From assembly GCA_021789565.1 (NCBI GenBank), contig JAJYJL010000660.1:1-5550 (forward strand): 5,550 nucleotides of DNA, in the 5' to 3' direction. Each line of letters begins with the position of its first letter. Position 1 is the stretch's first letter. The translations under genes were made by a program, and so were the position numbers. The notes beneath the pieces were generated by a model. It saw nothing but the letters and a program-made list of their open reading frames with translations, was not told the DNA's origin and searched no databases. The stretch comes from Acidobacteriota bacterium (GTDB lineage Bacteria > Acidobacteriota > Terriglobia > UBA7540). Below, in pieces: positions 5,450 to 5,550 of the stretch.

Positions 5450-5550
5450 CATATAGCGACCCTGCCGAGACGAGCTTTGAGGTTATCCACCCTCACCATC
5501 CACTCCTAGGGCAGAAGTTCAAGCTGATCACTTATCGCCACAACTGGGGC

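Noticed and set aside
5213..5509. Plus-strand open frame of 98 residues
   Set aside because: It is the antisense of the transposase tail, a common artefact.

Overview
The window looks like a chromosomal segment of a moderately GC-rich soil-type bacterium, most likely Acidobacteriota. This rests on an EF-G-like second translocase, a small CPCC/coiled-coil protein, a DUF4097 beta-solenoid protein and an IS3-type transposase tail ending in EAAAR-x-x-SL, all of which resemble acidobacterial proteins as I remember them. It is an inference, not a search result. All recognisable genes lie on the minus strand, so the window reads right to left.

Layout, in transcription order: (1) 5550-4980, a decayed IS3-family transposase 3' end with two internal stops, followed by a GC-rich imperfect palindrome and promoter-like sequence. 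(2) 4966-4007, an exported DUF4097 protein built from 18-19-residue TGSG-type repeats. Its native start is unclear and it sits at the edge of the insertion-sequence debris. (3) 4006-3784, an intergenic stretch with a possible intrinsic terminator and a good sigma70-type promoter. (4) 3783-3469, a 104-residue CPCC plus charged-helix protein, predicted to be translated from a leaderless mRNA. (5) 3468-3295, a spacer with a weaker promoter candidate and a Shine-Dalgarno that favours an internal GTG as the EF-G start. (6) 3294-1195, an EF-G-like GTPase with non-canonical G motifs. (7) 1143-214, an exported nucleoside hydrolase 51 bp downstream with a strong Shine-Dalgarno, probably co-transcribed with the EF-G-like gene. 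(8) 213-1, non-coding as far as I can see, with only a loose inverted repeat.

Functionally the window is mostly housekeeping or accessory: a ribosome-associated translational GTPase paralog, periplasmic nucleoside salvage, and an envelope-located beta-solenoid protein. I see no CRISPR array, toxin-antitoxin pair, phage module, tRNA or rRNA. The most interesting signals are the altered GTPase motifs of the EF-G paralog, the predicted leaderless small gene, and the mobile-element debris that appears to abut and possibly re-promote the DUF4097 gene. I do not see convincing evidence of a wholly new multi-gene system.
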